Source: JAZRZI01 sp045601325
Lineage (GTDB): Bacteria > Bacillota_I > Bacilli_A > RFN20 > CAG-826
Assembly (NCBI GenBank): GCA_045601325.1
Contig: JAZRZI010000016.1
Span: 1-53,407 of the forward strand
Reading direction: 5' to 3'
DNA length: 53,407 bases
This document shows positions 9,701 to 17,975 of the stretch, piece by piece; the first letter of the stretch is position 1, and every line of letters starts with the position of its first letter. The translations under genes were made by a program, and so were the position numbers. The notes under the pieces are model-generated. The model did not search any database. It was not told the DNA's origin and saw only the letters and a list, made by a program, of their open reading frames with translations.

Positions 9701-10422
9701 GTGATACAGATTACCAAAACTACATTGAACAATGGTTAGATTTAACCGAGACTAACTACTTCAACTTTGACTTATATAACTATAGAACTATGAACTATGG
9801 TGTTACAGGCACTATTACTAAGAAGTATTTCTGCCCAATTAAAGCTTCTTATAATATCTTTGAAACATTACATGCAGAACGTCCGGGGTTAAAGATCACT
9901 CAAACCATCAACTGTGGTAATTGTCCAGGATGTCAAGAAGTGACAGTGCAAGATATCTTTGCATGTCATTTATCAACTGCTGCAGCTAAGTTCTATGGTT
10001 ATGGATTATTCACATTCTCTCAATTTGATTTATCAAGTTCATGGGAAAACGAAGCAATCACTGCTAAGTTAGAAAAGAATACATCCTTTAACTATTATGT
10101 AGAAGCCAATCAACAAGTTACTAAGATTAAAGGTTTATTAGATGGATATGACATTACCAATATGACATTCACACAAGATGACTATGGTGGTGGAGTTAAA
10201 AAAATGGATGTTACTTACTCTAATGGTAGTGCTACTAGAGAGTTAATAGTGAACTATGAAAGTGACTCCTCAGTTAGTGCATCTAAGTCCAATTTCAAGG
10301 TCACTGTCCCTAGCGGAAAACAATACATCTTATTCGGTCAAGGTAAAAATATTAATGAAATTCTCACTGGATCTGGTAATAGTGTTACTCTCTCAAAAGG
10401 CACTGCATTATTCATTTTATAA
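6757..10422 (+). CDS. Large secreted modular protein with C-terminal TIM-barrel-like domain
   Basis: A 1221-residue exported protein. I use ATG 6757, preceded at the right distance by AAAGGTGA; an ATG at 6736 has no such site. After a signal segment comes a Cys/His module (GYHYG, FEFWTCCKCH) that looks like a small metal-binding fold. Four or so beta-rich modules follow, marked by repeated W-A-N-x-(T/S)-G and G-W-x-N-V-x-(F/V)-x-G-D-G strings, resembling carbohydrate-binding sandwiches. From about residue 735 a TIM-barrel-like domain contains CDEP with adjacent acids D929-E930, as in DUF4091/GH123-type enzymes. It shares its N-terminal architecture with the proteins at 10653 and 28198. Activity on glycans is inferred. 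Confidence 0.65.
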   Translation: MNKKLKRFLTLSSISAAFVGILVCSSKIELYKNDAVECSHVGYHYGLVNATTTEGGHFEFWTCCKCHQNYLIKPSGSFTDASIIQSGGLPASCALPAGTKYYAKGAKISNDSVFDPKVNDISSLDGMAISFDFKMIENGTIGLALFATDWANVTGDITFTKSNDNVTCNLGTVTPKDNGWYNVIINRNDFVGDGLARATNIGIVSGLWGGSETVDSPVALAVNWATFQVTSPTRKLVTGNDAMLNIGKITKTELQNKALSFNAYFGASGDQTIKFGLYKDGWDNYFAIDFFLKRVGSGYELRQYDPNGTPLACNVSEIEPNWVNVEVDSSEFEIKSDYGNKIVVWSDPTTSSNGVDINSFKAVDYVPVISRTYNVDDANIQTFTNIIMMKDLINTGAYTFNVKMTPNTTSKFTFMNGNWSNFGTSIFYSDSSGNISCYHEDSKTNPKGKLTRLSSGWTNVIFNESDFTGDGRSADGAEGVNYVFVQNGAITIDEASCKYCSPYVETGVTFATGVTIDHNSWDSGHRNFSYVKDHVLRVDTCLAFDFKPVGNGNITMSLLADTWANISGNFVITKNGDDISCDYPDSVIIAREDGWYSIYLPAPLLGDGIDSAWTPLCKVFSQAGYSGTSFTINFDSIHIAHSSFLGGKIELSKGEGCSVAFENVGAAYYRVYDDNSNNPVVVINGDTSSPSFSYTPEVVGQHEIYVEAFNDNNKKIATSSKIMSVEVEPVFSYAPFSSHFYIYKADMAKYGITQALWDKAASEQGSGQDGYYFFLDKDLNWTTNGALSGTSDSYDIRDEVDFSNSIYLDTIISLLKETGQNVVLLHTKYAMVEQYTGWSWWYKNDSNNACKRYMDAFWNHGMKCIISDGAIYNTLNALGRDTASEADKQSIKTNVQNVVTSRLLHSNSGESNLQNLLFHKGFYGLNVCDEPFPNSRAIYGVGYMSQTINSIYANHGLFKGKTKPVVFTCLLPYAKNIDVFNSDTDYQNYIEQWLDLTETNYFNFDLYNYRTMNYGVTGTITKKYFCPIKASYNIFETLHAERPGLKITQTINCGNCPGCQEVTVQDIFACHLSTAAAKFYGYGLFTFSQFDLSSSWENEAITAKLEKNTSFNYYVEANQQVTKIKGLLDGYDITNMTFTQDDYGGGVKKMDVTYSNGSATRELIVNYESDSSVSASKSNFKVTVPSGKQYILFGQGKNINEILTGSGNSVTLSKGTALFIL

Positions 10423-10448
10423 AATATTTTGTTAAAAAATACAAATTA

Positions 10449-10471
10449 ACCAAGTTAATAACTTGGTTTTT
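10449..10471 (+). terminator. Terminator after the 1221-residue protein
   Basis: ACCAAGTT at 10449-10456 pairs perfectly with AACTTGGT at 10460-10467, with loop AAT and a T-run after it. Confidence 0.85.
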
Positions 10472-10652
10472 TTGATTAAATTATAAAATTATAAAATATG
10501 TTAAAAAATTGCATTAATATTTTCTATAAAATCGTTAAAAAATCAACTCCTTTTCTTTAGAAAAGAATATTGCAATTTCTTATGTGCATATACGAGCAAT
10601 ATTTACTAAAATATGTTTTTTGGTTATGCTTAATTTGGAGGAAATCCTATAT

Positions 10653-12596
10653 ATGAAAAAGAAAAATCTAATCTTTTTGCTATCTGGTGTTTTAGCTGTG
10701 GGCGCAGGTTCACTTTTAGCATCTCGTAGCACAAAACATCTCGCTTTACATGCGGATGAATGCACTCATGATGGTTACCATTACGCAACTAAGGCAGCCA
10801 CTGAGTCAGATCCAGGTTGGTTTGAATTCTGGACATGTTGTGAATGTCATGAGTACTTTACAACAGAGCCTCAAGTAGGTTCATTCGCAGATTCAGACAC
10901 AATCTTCAGTGGCGACGTACCAAGCGAAGTCGTTATGCCTGCAAAGACAAGCTATTACGCTAAAGGATCACAAATTGGTTCTAATGGCGTATTTAGTCCA
11001 AATTTGCAAAGCTTACCTACAGTAAATCAAGCATTAAGTTTTGATTTCTGGATGAAAGAAAATGGTTCAACTGGTTTTGCAATTCTTGACAATACTTGGG
11101 CAAACGTTACTGGAAACATCATTTTTACAAAAACTAGTGAAGGTGTGACAGTTAATAAAGGCACAGTTACTGCAAAAGAAAATAACTGGTATAACTACAC
11201 ACTTAAGTTTGTAGAATTCGATGGTGATGGTTTAGACAGAGCAGTCGATGTAACACTCGTCTCTGGTTTATGGGATCCATCAGCAGGCGCAACTGCATAT
11301 TCTGAAGTTGCATTAGCGGTCAACTGGGGATCATGTCAACTTGTTGATGCTGGTCGTCGTTTAGTTACTGGAAATAATACTTCTACTAAGTTAGGCTACA
11401 GTATTTCTAGAGAAGACTTAACTGGTAAAGCACTTTCATTTGATGCATTCTTTGGTGCAACTGGCGAACAAACAATTAAAGTCGGCCTTTACTATAATAG
11501 CTGGACCGCAGGATTCATTCCTGACTTATTCCTTACAAAATCTGCAACTGGTGAATACTCATTCAAACAAATTGAAAAAGAAATAGCAATTCAAACAACT
11601 GATTTAGGTGATGGCTGGGTTAATGTTGTAGCTAACTCATTACATTTCACTTATGGTGATTGTGATTATGCAGATTATGTTGTCGTTTGGGCAAGCCCAA
11701 CAACATCAAGCAATGGTGTTGATTTATTATCCTTAAAAGCAGTTGACCAATTTGCTGAACCATATACATTTAACCATGGTGGTTTCGCAGCTTATGGCGC
11801 TCCAATTGCAACAGCTGATTTAATTAAAGCTGGTGCTGTTAGCTTCAATGTTAAGATGCCAGCAAGTTCAGCAGTTAACCTTTCCTTCATGGATAGTGAC
11901 TGGGCTAACGCAGGTACATTCCACTTCTCATCAGACGCTAATGGTGTTATCACTATTAAAGATAGAACTGATAGAGTTTCTAGAGGTTTAGTTACAGCTC
12001 TTGATGATGGTTGGTATAACGTAGTTATCAACGAATCTGAACTCGAAGGTGATGGCCGTGCAAGAGGTTGTTCATCAATTACTCATTGGTATGTTGAAAA
12101 TGGTTCTATTACTGTTGACCTTGCAGCTACTAAATTAGTCGCTAGACATGCAGTTACTGGTAGTGAATATGCAGCTGGCCAAGCAATTGACTTTGCTTCT
12201 TGGACTACTGATAACAATAACTTCTCTTATTTAAGAACTACTGCTCAATTCTTAAATGAACATGCAGGTATCGGTTTTGATATCAAACTCGTTGGCGATG
12301 GTTCAATCGACTTATCATTAATCGGTGATGATAATGATTGGTCTAATCTCTCTGGTAGTTTCAAAATTACAAAGAGTGGCAATGAAGTTACATGCTCATA
12401 TGCAAATTCTAAAGTTATTGCTAGAGCAGATGGCTGGGTTTCAGTCTTCGTATTTGCTCCATGGCCAGGCGATGGTTTCGAACGTGAAGCTTGGACATGT
12501 TTTGCACACGTCTACAGTGCTGGCGCTTCTGGCACATCAGTCTTCTTAGATAGATGTTCATTCCACTTAGTGAATAGTTTAACAATGCCACAATAA
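10653..12596 (+). CDS. Secreted modular protein, paralogue of the 6757 product
   Basis: A 647-residue exported protein. The start is ATG 10653 with GGAGG at 10637-10641, not the upstream in-frame ATG at 10584. It has a signal peptide (MKKKNLIFLLSGVLAVGAGS), then the Cys/His module GYHY with FEFWTCCECH, then four beta-rich modules with the same W-A-N and G-W-x-N-V-x-G-D-G signatures as the neighbour, but no TIM barrel. It therefore looks like a pure glycan-binding or scaffold version. Codon choice differs slightly from the neighbour (more GCA and GGC), so the paralogues may not be a recent duplication. It is monocistronic, with a terminator at each side. The function is inferred from paralogy. 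Confidence 0.65.
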   Translation: MKKKNLIFLLSGVLAVGAGSLLASRSTKHLALHADECTHDGYHYATKAATESDPGWFEFWTCCECHEYFTTEPQVGSFADSDTIFSGDVPSEVVMPAKTSYYAKGSQIGSNGVFSPNLQSLPTVNQALSFDFWMKENGSTGFAILDNTWANVTGNIIFTKTSEGVTVNKGTVTAKENNWYNYTLKFVEFDGDGLDRAVDVTLVSGLWDPSAGATAYSEVALAVNWGSCQLVDAGRRLVTGNNTSTKLGYSISREDLTGKALSFDAFFGATGEQTIKVGLYYNSWTAGFIPDLFLTKSATGEYSFKQIEKEIAIQTTDLGDGWVNVVANSLHFTYGDCDYADYVVVWASPTTSSNGVDLLSLKAVDQFAEPYTFNHGGFAAYGAPIATADLIKAGAVSFNVKMPASSAVNLSFMDSDWANAGTFHFSSDANGVITIKDRTDRVSRGLVTALDDGWYNVVINESELEGDGRARGCSSITHWYVENGSITVDLAATKLVARHAVTGSEYAAGQAIDFASWTTDNNNFSYLRTTAQFLNEHAGIGFDIKLVGDGSIDLSLIGDDNDWSNLSGSFKITKSGNEVTCSYANSKVIARADGWVSVFVFAPWPGDGFEREAWTCFAHVYSAGASGTSVFLDRCSFHLVNSLTMPQ

Positions 12597-12621
12597 TTAT
12601 TAGTTTCTAATAATATAAATG

Positions 12622-12649
12622 ACTAGGTTCGTTTTGAACCTAGTTTTTA
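12622..12649 (+). terminator. Terminator after the 10653 gene
   Basis: ACTAGGTTC at 12622-12630 pairs perfectly with GAACCTAGT at 12636-12644, with loop GTTTT and TTTTT after it. Confidence 0.9.
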
Positions 12650-12705
12650 TATACCCATTTTTATGAAATATTTAATTGTTATTAATATTACTTAATTAAT
12701 CTTGG

Positions 12706-12711
12706 TATAAT
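12706..12711 (+). promoter_or_regulatory. -10 box of a probable leaderless gene
   Basis: TATAAT ends seven bases before ATG 12719 and overlaps the alternative ATG at 12710. That makes 12719 the plausible start, with transcription beginning at or next to it. The -35 is weak. Confidence 0.5.
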
Positions 12712-12718
12712 GCAATTG

Positions 12719-14068
12719 ATGAAAAAGAATTTATTAATATCTTCTATAGGATTAATTTCATTACTATGTTCAGCATGTGAAAAATATAAACAATTAAATG
12801 TCTATAAGTTTAACTATGGACATATGGATGAAGATGTCATGCCTATATCTGGTTGGGTAGCGCCTTCTAAGATGATGGATTGTAATACCTTAGAACAATA
12901 CCAAATCTTAAAAGAAAGTGGTCTTAATTCCATATATGCTTTATATGAAATGTATGGCACTTCGGACACTACTTTAAGTGGACGTAGATTCGATGCGACT
13001 GAAGAAATATACAAAGCTTTAGATTATGCTTCTCAAGTCGGAGTTAAATACTTTGTTAAGGATCCATATTTATGGAACTTAGAAGGTGAAGATTTTAAAA
13101 CAGCTTTTGAAAGTAGGCATTTTACCGATTATGATTCCTTTGCGGGTTTTCATTATGCGGATGAACCTAGAAATCACCAAGCATTTGAAAATATTAAAAA
13201 AGCGTATTCTAAATTTAAAGAGTATGTTCCTAGTGATTATGCTTTCTATGTCAATTTAAACCCTATGGAAATATTTACTAATAACGGTGGTAATCTAGAT
13301 GATTATATCTCACATTTAACTGACTACACTGATACAGTTAATCCTAGATTTTTATCATATGATTTCTACGCACCTTTAGGTAATTTCCCATCTTTAAAGA
13401 GCAAATACTTCATTCAATTAACTGCATTTAGTGAGTTCGCTAATGAAAGACATTTACCATTCTGGGCTTTTGCCTTGTCTAGTGGTCATGCTTTTAGTAG
13501 TGGTAGTTTCTATCGTGGACCAACAGAAGCAGATATATATTGGCAAGTTAACACTGTTTTAGCCTATGGAGCAAAAGGATTACAATACTTCTGCTATCAA
13601 ACACCTGCTCCCGCTGATAGAGGTGGAAGCGAGTTCTATGTTGGACAAGGTGGCTCTATTGTTAATGAAAAAGGCGAAAAAACTGAGATTTTCGACTATG
13701 TAAAGAACGTTAACGCTTATGTTGCATCAATAGACCATCTTTTGATGAACGCGACTAAAATAGGCGTTATGTATCATGAAGATAGACCAGCATGTTATAT
13801 GTTTGAAGAAGGAAAAGAATCCATTAGAGAAGCTTCTTCATTAGTGACTGATGATAATGTTATAGTGAGCGCTTTTGACTATAAAGGAAAAACACTTTAT
13901 TACTGTGTCAATAACTCCATTACTGAAAATGCGACATTTACTTTAAACTTTAAGAAATCTCATAAGATGAATATATATCCTATGTCATTAGAGATGAGAA
14001 CAGAAAAAATAAAAGCCTTTAGTGATACATTAGAACCAGGAAAGGCTGTGTTATTAGAATTATTGTAA
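12719..14068 (+). CDS. Lipoprotein with TIM-barrel glycosidase-like domain (DEP motif)
   Basis: A 449-residue lipoprotein. The signal peptide ends in the lipobox CSAC. The body resembles a beta/alpha barrel: GWVAPSK, then HYADEP with adjacent acids D148-E149, YAFYVNLNP, FLSYDFYAP and an aromatic strand AKGLQYFCYQTP near residue 290. The last 90 residues form a small beta domain. The D-E-P string parallels those at residue 929 of the 6757 product and 331 of the 21601 product, suggesting extracellular glycoside hydrolases of a GH123/DUF4434-like clan. The gene converges on the AraC gene, and their 3' ends overlap by nine bases with no terminator between. Confidence 0.6.
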   Translation: MKKNLLISSIGLISLLCSACEKYKQLNVYKFNYGHMDEDVMPISGWVAPSKMMDCNTLEQYQILKESGLNSIYALYEMYGTSDTTLSGRRFDATEEIYKALDYASQVGVKYFVKDPYLWNLEGEDFKTAFESRHFTDYDSFAGFHYADEPRNHQAFENIKKAYSKFKEYVPSDYAFYVNLNPMEIFTNNGGNLDDYISHLTDYTDTVNPRFLSYDFYAPLGNFPSLKSKYFIQLTAFSEFANERHLPFWAFALSSGHAFSSGSFYRGPTEADIYWQVNTVLAYGAKGLQYFCYQTPAPADRGGSEFYVGQGGSIVNEKGEKTEIFDYVKNVNAYVASIDHLLMNATKIGVMYHEDRPACYMFEEGKESIREASSLVTDDNVIVSAFDYKGKTLYYCVNNSITENATFTLNFKKSHKMNIYPMSLEMRTEKIKAFSDTLEPGKAVLLELL

Positions 14069-14941
14069 GAAAGGTTTAGATACAACTTTCTTCCATTGTT
14101 TAGGCGATAGACCAACGTATTTTTTAAATACTGTATTGAAATATTGTACGGATTCAAAATATAGAGTTTCTGATATTTCTTCTAAAGATTTTGTAGTGTT
14201 TAATAATAGTAGTTTGGCTTCGGAAATCTTTTTCTCATAAAAATATTCAAGAATAGTTTTATCCGTATCTTCTTTAAACTTTCTACATAGATAACTCTTT
14301 GAATAGAATAGTTTTTCAGAAATAACATCTAAGTTTAATTTTCCATAAATCTGTTTTTTGAGTTCCTCTTTGATTCTAGTGGTTAATCGAGAAACAGATT
14401 TTTGTTTGCTATCTTTTTTATATGCTTTTTCAATGAGATTTAAGAATATTGTTTCTAGTGACATTTTGATTCTTTGAGTGTCACCTAAAGATCTATCTCT
14501 TTCCATGTATATTTCTTGTCCATAGTGTTGACCAGCGTTGATATTTAAGTAACCACTGGCTTTAATTTTTTCAAATACTTCTCTTATCAATAAGATATCT
14601 TCATTAGAGAAGTTGATAACTTGATCGAATAATGTTTTTAAAGCTTCACTATGTGAAGTGAAAGAAATAATGATAACTGAAGTGACAACATTATTTGTTT
14701 CATCGTGGTGGACAGCGTTTGGCTTATGTAGGAATGCTTGACCTTGATTAACCGTATAACTCTTATTATCTTCAAAGATAATTTGGCTACCTTTTTCCAC
14801 GAAGAAAAGCTCTAATTGTTCATGGGCTTCAATAGGGCCTTTAAATTCTTTATGGAAGACATATGAAAAGCAGTTAGAGATAGATTCGATATTCACAATT
14901 GTCTTGAGCTCAAAGGAGTTAAAGTGTCTAAAAACAACCAT
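14060..14941 (-). CDS. AraC-family transcriptional regulator
   Basis: A 293-residue regulator. The N-terminal half (about 1-110) is a cupin-type ligand-binding domain, with HEQLELFFVEKGSQ and QAFLHKPNAVHHDE carrying the metal or sugar-pocket histidines. The C-terminal 100 residues are a double helix-turn-helix with the AraC signature ending FNTVFKKYVGLSPKQWKK. It is divergent from the transporter locus beginning at 15208, across a 266-base AT-rich gap, which makes that locus the probable target. It reads out directly into the 3' end of the lipoprotein gene at 12719, so it may also affect that gene. A sugar inducer is expected from the family. Confidence 0.85.
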   Translation of the reverse strand: MVVFRHFNSFELKTIVNIESISNCFSYVFHKEFKGPIEAHEQLELFFVEKGSQIIFEDNKSYTVNQGQAFLHKPNAVHHDETNNVVTSVIIISFTSHSEALKTLFDQVINFSNEDILLIREVFEKIKASGYLNINAGQHYGQEIYMERDRSLGDTQRIKMSLETIFLNLIEKAYKKDSKQKSVSRLTTRIKEELKKQIYGKLNLDVISEKLFYSKSYLCRKFKEDTDKTILEYFYEKKISEAKLLLLNTTKSLEEISETLYFESVQYFNTVFKKYVGLSPKQWKKVVSKPFLQ

Positions 14942-14947
14942 ATTTCC

Positions 14948-14975
14948 ATTTTATCAACCATATAATTTGTGTCAA
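14948..14975 (-). promoter_or_regulatory. Promoter of the araC-type gene, leaderless geometry
   Basis: On the minus strand TTGACA (14975-14970) and TAAAAT (14953-14948) are 16 bp apart, with six bases between the -10 and the ATG at 14941. No Shine-Dalgarno can fit after the expected start site. Confidence 0.65.
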
Positions 14976-15181
14976 TATTTATATAAAAATAGTGATATTT
15001 ATTGAATTATTGCTCTGCGAGATGTTTGTAAAAACACATATAATATTATAAATATTATTCGAAGTCTTGCTAAATAACGATAATAATTTTTTTATAATAT
15101 ATTGTATTTTTCGTAAATAATATTTCCTTATTTATAGTAGGTGTTTAATCTTTCCTTAATATTTAATAAAATATTGTTGTC

Positions 15182-15187
15182 TATAAT
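15182..15187 (+). promoter_or_regulatory. -10 box of the glycan transport locus
   Basis: TATAAT with a poor -35 region, as expected of an activator-dependent promoter. AAAGGA at about 15192-15197 is the ribosome site for ATG 15208. The gap 14942-15181 is AT-rich with several ATATT-type palindromes, and I could not pick out a convincing AraC operator. Confidence 0.5.
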
Positions 15188-15207
15188 GTTGCAAAGGAAT
15201 TAATACT

Positions 15208-16740
15208 ATGGGAAATCTTGTATTAAAAAACGTCAACAAAATTTACCCTAATGGTGTGCAAGCTGTTTTTGATTTTAATTTGGAAATCAAAGATAAAGAG
15301 TTCATCGTTTTTGTGGGTCCATCCGGATGTGGTAAATCCACAACTCTAAGGATGGTCGCAGGTTTGGAAGACATTACTTCTGGTGAATTTTTAATTGATG
15401 GTGAATTAATGAATCGTGTGGAACCTAAAGATAGAAACATCGCAATGGTGTTCCAAAACTACGCTTTATATCCACATATGACTGTTTACAAAAATTTACA
15501 ATTTGGTTTAAAGCTCAAAAAGGTTTTCAAACCTGTTTGGCAAAATCCTGAAGAAGTTCAATTAATCGAAAACGAAATTTCATTAGTTAAAAAAGAAATC
15601 AAAAAGATCGACGCAAAATATAAAAAGAACCAAAATGATGATTCCCTTTTAGCAAAACGTAGAGAGTTATATCAAAGAATTTACCAATTAGAAGAGGAAA
15701 AATCTTCTAAATTAGTCCAAGCGATTGGCTATGACACTTTTGGTGTTGTTTACAATTGCAAAATCTATAATAAGAGGCTTAAAGAGATTAATAAGAACAA
15801 AAAGATTATCGCAAAATACGGTGAAAAGTTCCCAGTTGAATGCGCATCTTTAGAAGACACAAACTCAAAAGCTGAAAATGAATTAGCAAAGTTACAAGAA
15901 AAGATTGAATATTTAAAGAATAATCAAGTTCCATTAACAAAATTTAGACATTTAACTAAACATGAAATGGATATTGAAATCAATAAGACCGCGGATAGCA
16001 TCGACTTAGCAAGATACTTATTTAGAAAACCATCTGCATTAAGTGGTGGTCAGAGGCAACGTGTCGCATTAGGTAGAGCTATTGTTAGAAAACCTAAAGT
16101 ATTCTTAATGGATGAACCTTTGAGTAACTTAGATGCAAAACTTAGAGTTCAAACTAGAGCGGAGATTTCTAGAATTCATAAAACCGTTGGAGCGACTACA
16201 ATTTATGTTACCCATGACCAAGTTGAAGCTATGACGATGGCGGATCGTATTGTGGTTATGAAAGATGGCTATATCCAACAAATTGGTACGCCTAAAGAAT
16301 TATTTAATAATCCTAGTAATAAGTTTGTTGCTTCCTTTATCGGTAGCCCAGGTATGAACTTTATTGAAGGTATTATTAAAGAAGGTCATTTCGTTGCTTG
16401 TAATGGTGAAGAAGTAGTGTTTGATTATACCTTAAGCAAAGCTTTACTTGAAAAAGTTAAAGATTATGAAGATAAAAAGATTACATTAGGTATAAGACCT
16501 GAAGATGTTTACGTAGTTGGAGATAAGAACAACAAACACTCAGGACAATCTATTAACGTCGCTATTACGTATAGTGAGTTATTAGGTTATGACTTGATGT
16601 TGTATTTCAATATCAATAGCCATCGAGTGGTCGCTAAAACTAGTGAAGCAGTTGACGGAACTATTGGCAATAAAATTGATATTTGTTTTGATGAATCTAA
16701 GATTCACTTATTCGATGGTGAAACAGAAATGAGCTTATAA
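15208..16740 (+). CDS. MalK/MsmX-type sugar ABC transporter ATPase with coiled-coil insertion
   Basis: A 510-residue cytoplasmic ATPase that powers import. Walker A GPSGCGKST is at 37-45, Q-loop Gln 83, signature LSGGQ at 278-282, Walker B FLMDEP ending at D302-E303, and the H-loop in VTHDQ; a C-terminal TOBE-type regulatory domain follows. Usual MsmX/MalK proteins are near 365 residues. The extra 150 residues lie between the Q-loop and signature (about 106-255) and are charged and heptad-rich, consistent with a coiled coil projecting from the helical subdomain. I recall Mollicute homologues with comparable insertions. First gene of the long locus, divergent from the AraC gene. Confidence 0.9.
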   Translation: MGNLVLKNVNKIYPNGVQAVFDFNLEIKDKEFIVFVGPSGCGKSTTLRMVAGLEDITSGEFLIDGELMNRVEPKDRNIAMVFQNYALYPHMTVYKNLQFGLKLKKVFKPVWQNPEEVQLIENEISLVKKEIKKIDAKYKKNQNDDSLLAKRRELYQRIYQLEEEKSSKLVQAIGYDTFGVVYNCKIYNKRLKEINKNKKIIAKYGEKFPVECASLEDTNSKAENELAKLQEKIEYLKNNQVPLTKFRHLTKHEMDIEINKTADSIDLARYLFRKPSALSGGQRQRVALGRAIVRKPKVFLMDEPLSNLDAKLRVQTRAEISRIHKTVGATTIYVTHDQVEAMTMADRIVVMKDGYIQQIGTPKELFNNPSNKFVASFIGSPGMNFIEGIIKEGHFVACNGEEVVFDYTLSKALLEKVKDYEDKKITLGIRPEDVYVVGDKNNKHSGQSINVAITYSELLGYDLMLYFNINSHRVVAKTSEAVDGTIGNKIDICFDESKIHLFDGETEMSL

Positions 16741-16743
16741 ATT

Positions 16744-17967
16744 ATGAATGTGCATGAATATATATTAGAAAACTGGAAAACCACAATTAGAGATCCTATG
16801 AACGCTAAAGATGCTAATTTAGCATTCATTAAGATTCCTAATATTTATACAACTCCTTGCGCGGATGATGAATTCCAAAACTTTTACTATTGGGATACAT
16901 ATTTCACAAACATCGGTTTGTTAGAAGACGGCTTAGTGGATGTTGCGAGAAACAATCTCAAAGTTATGAGATATTTTGTTGCTCATTTAAACTTTATTCC
17001 TAATGCTGACCATCTTGTCCAAGGCAGCCAACCTCCATTCTTCACTAGAGGTATTTATGATTTATACCAAAAGACTAAAGATATTAACGATATTAAGGAA
17101 TTTATCAATTTCGCTGCTATCGAAATGGAATTCTGGAAATACGATAGAAACACTCCATGCGGATTAAATCAATATGGTTGTGGTTGGACAAACGCTAAAT
17201 GTGCATCTTCATTTGGATATTTTAGAGATAGATGTGGTGGTTTAACAAAAGAAGAAAGCAAATTAAACCCAATTGATATCACTAAAGGATTCTTTGCTAT
17301 TGCAGAATCAGGTTGGGATTTAAATGTTAGATTTAGAAGAAAAGGTTTGAGATTTGACTCTCTTAGTTATGCTCATATCGATTTAAACTGCATTTTATAC
17401 GATGCTGAAGTTAAACTAGCGGAAATGGCTAATATTATTGGCGATGCTAATTTAGCTAAGGAATTCACTAGTAGAGCAGCTAATAGAAAATCCCTTATGG
17501 ATTCTTTAATGAAAGATAGTGAAACTGGCATCTATTACGATTATTGTTTCGTTGATAAAGAAGTATCCAAATTCTTAACAGTAGCATCTTTATTCCCATA
17601 CGCAGTGGGATTATCTAAAGATAAAGAAGCCGCTAAAAAGATTTTTGATAGTTTAGATTATGAAAATGGTTTATCTACCGCTATGTATCGTGGAGAAGAT
17701 CAATATATGCAATGGGATTACCCACATATGTGGGCTCCAACAACTTTTTTAGCGTATTTAGGCTTAAAGAAAGTTGGTTTAGATAAAGAAGCTGAATTAG
17801 TGAGAAAACAATATATGACCACTGTTGAAAATGTTTTCGCTAAAACAGGAAAACTCTGGGAGAAATATGATTCCGTAACTGGTGAAGTATCTGTCACTGT
17901 TGAATATAAGACACCAACAATGATGGGTTGGACCGCTGCGGTTTATGAATACTTTTACACAAGATAG
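16744..17967 (+). CDS. GH37 trehalase-like glycoside hydrolase, cytoplasmic
   Basis: A 407-residue protein of the glycoside hydrolase 37 family, which inverts alpha,alpha-trehalose to glucose. Visible family marks are FYYWDTYF (48-54), QGSQPPFF (93-100), ESGWD (188-192, with D192 matching the trehalase catalytic acid position), QWDYPHMWAP (323-332, close to the second trehalase signature), LWEKYD (371-376) and VEYKTPTMMGW near 386. The usual PGGRF block of signature 1 is missing and the protein is 100 or more residues shorter than typical trehalases. No signal peptide, so it acts on an imported oligosaccharide. It starts three bases after the ATPase stop. Substrate may differ from trehalose. 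Confidence 0.8.
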   Translation: MNVHEYILENWKTTIRDPMNAKDANLAFIKIPNIYTTPCADDEFQNFYYWDTYFTNIGLLEDGLVDVARNNLKVMRYFVAHLNFIPNADHLVQGSQPPFFTRGIYDLYQKTKDINDIKEFINFAAIEMEFWKYDRNTPCGLNQYGCGWTNAKCASSFGYFRDRCGGLTKEESKLNPIDITKGFFAIAESGWDLNVRFRRKGLRFDSLSYAHIDLNCILYDAEVKLAEMANIIGDANLAKEFTSRAANRKSLMDSLMKDSETGIYYDYCFVDKEVSKFLTVASLFPYAVGLSKDKEAAKKIFDSLDYENGLSTAMYRGEDQYMQWDYPHMWAPTTFLAYLGLKKVGLDKEAELVRKQYMTTVENVFAKTGKLWEKYDSVTGEVSVTVEYKTPTMMGWTAAVYEYFYTR

Positions 17968-17975
17968 AGATTGAT

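Noticed and set aside
12710..12718. ATG 12710 as start of the lipoprotein gene
   Set aside because: It is inside the TATAAT box; ATG 12719 gives a normal signal peptide and the expected promoter distance.
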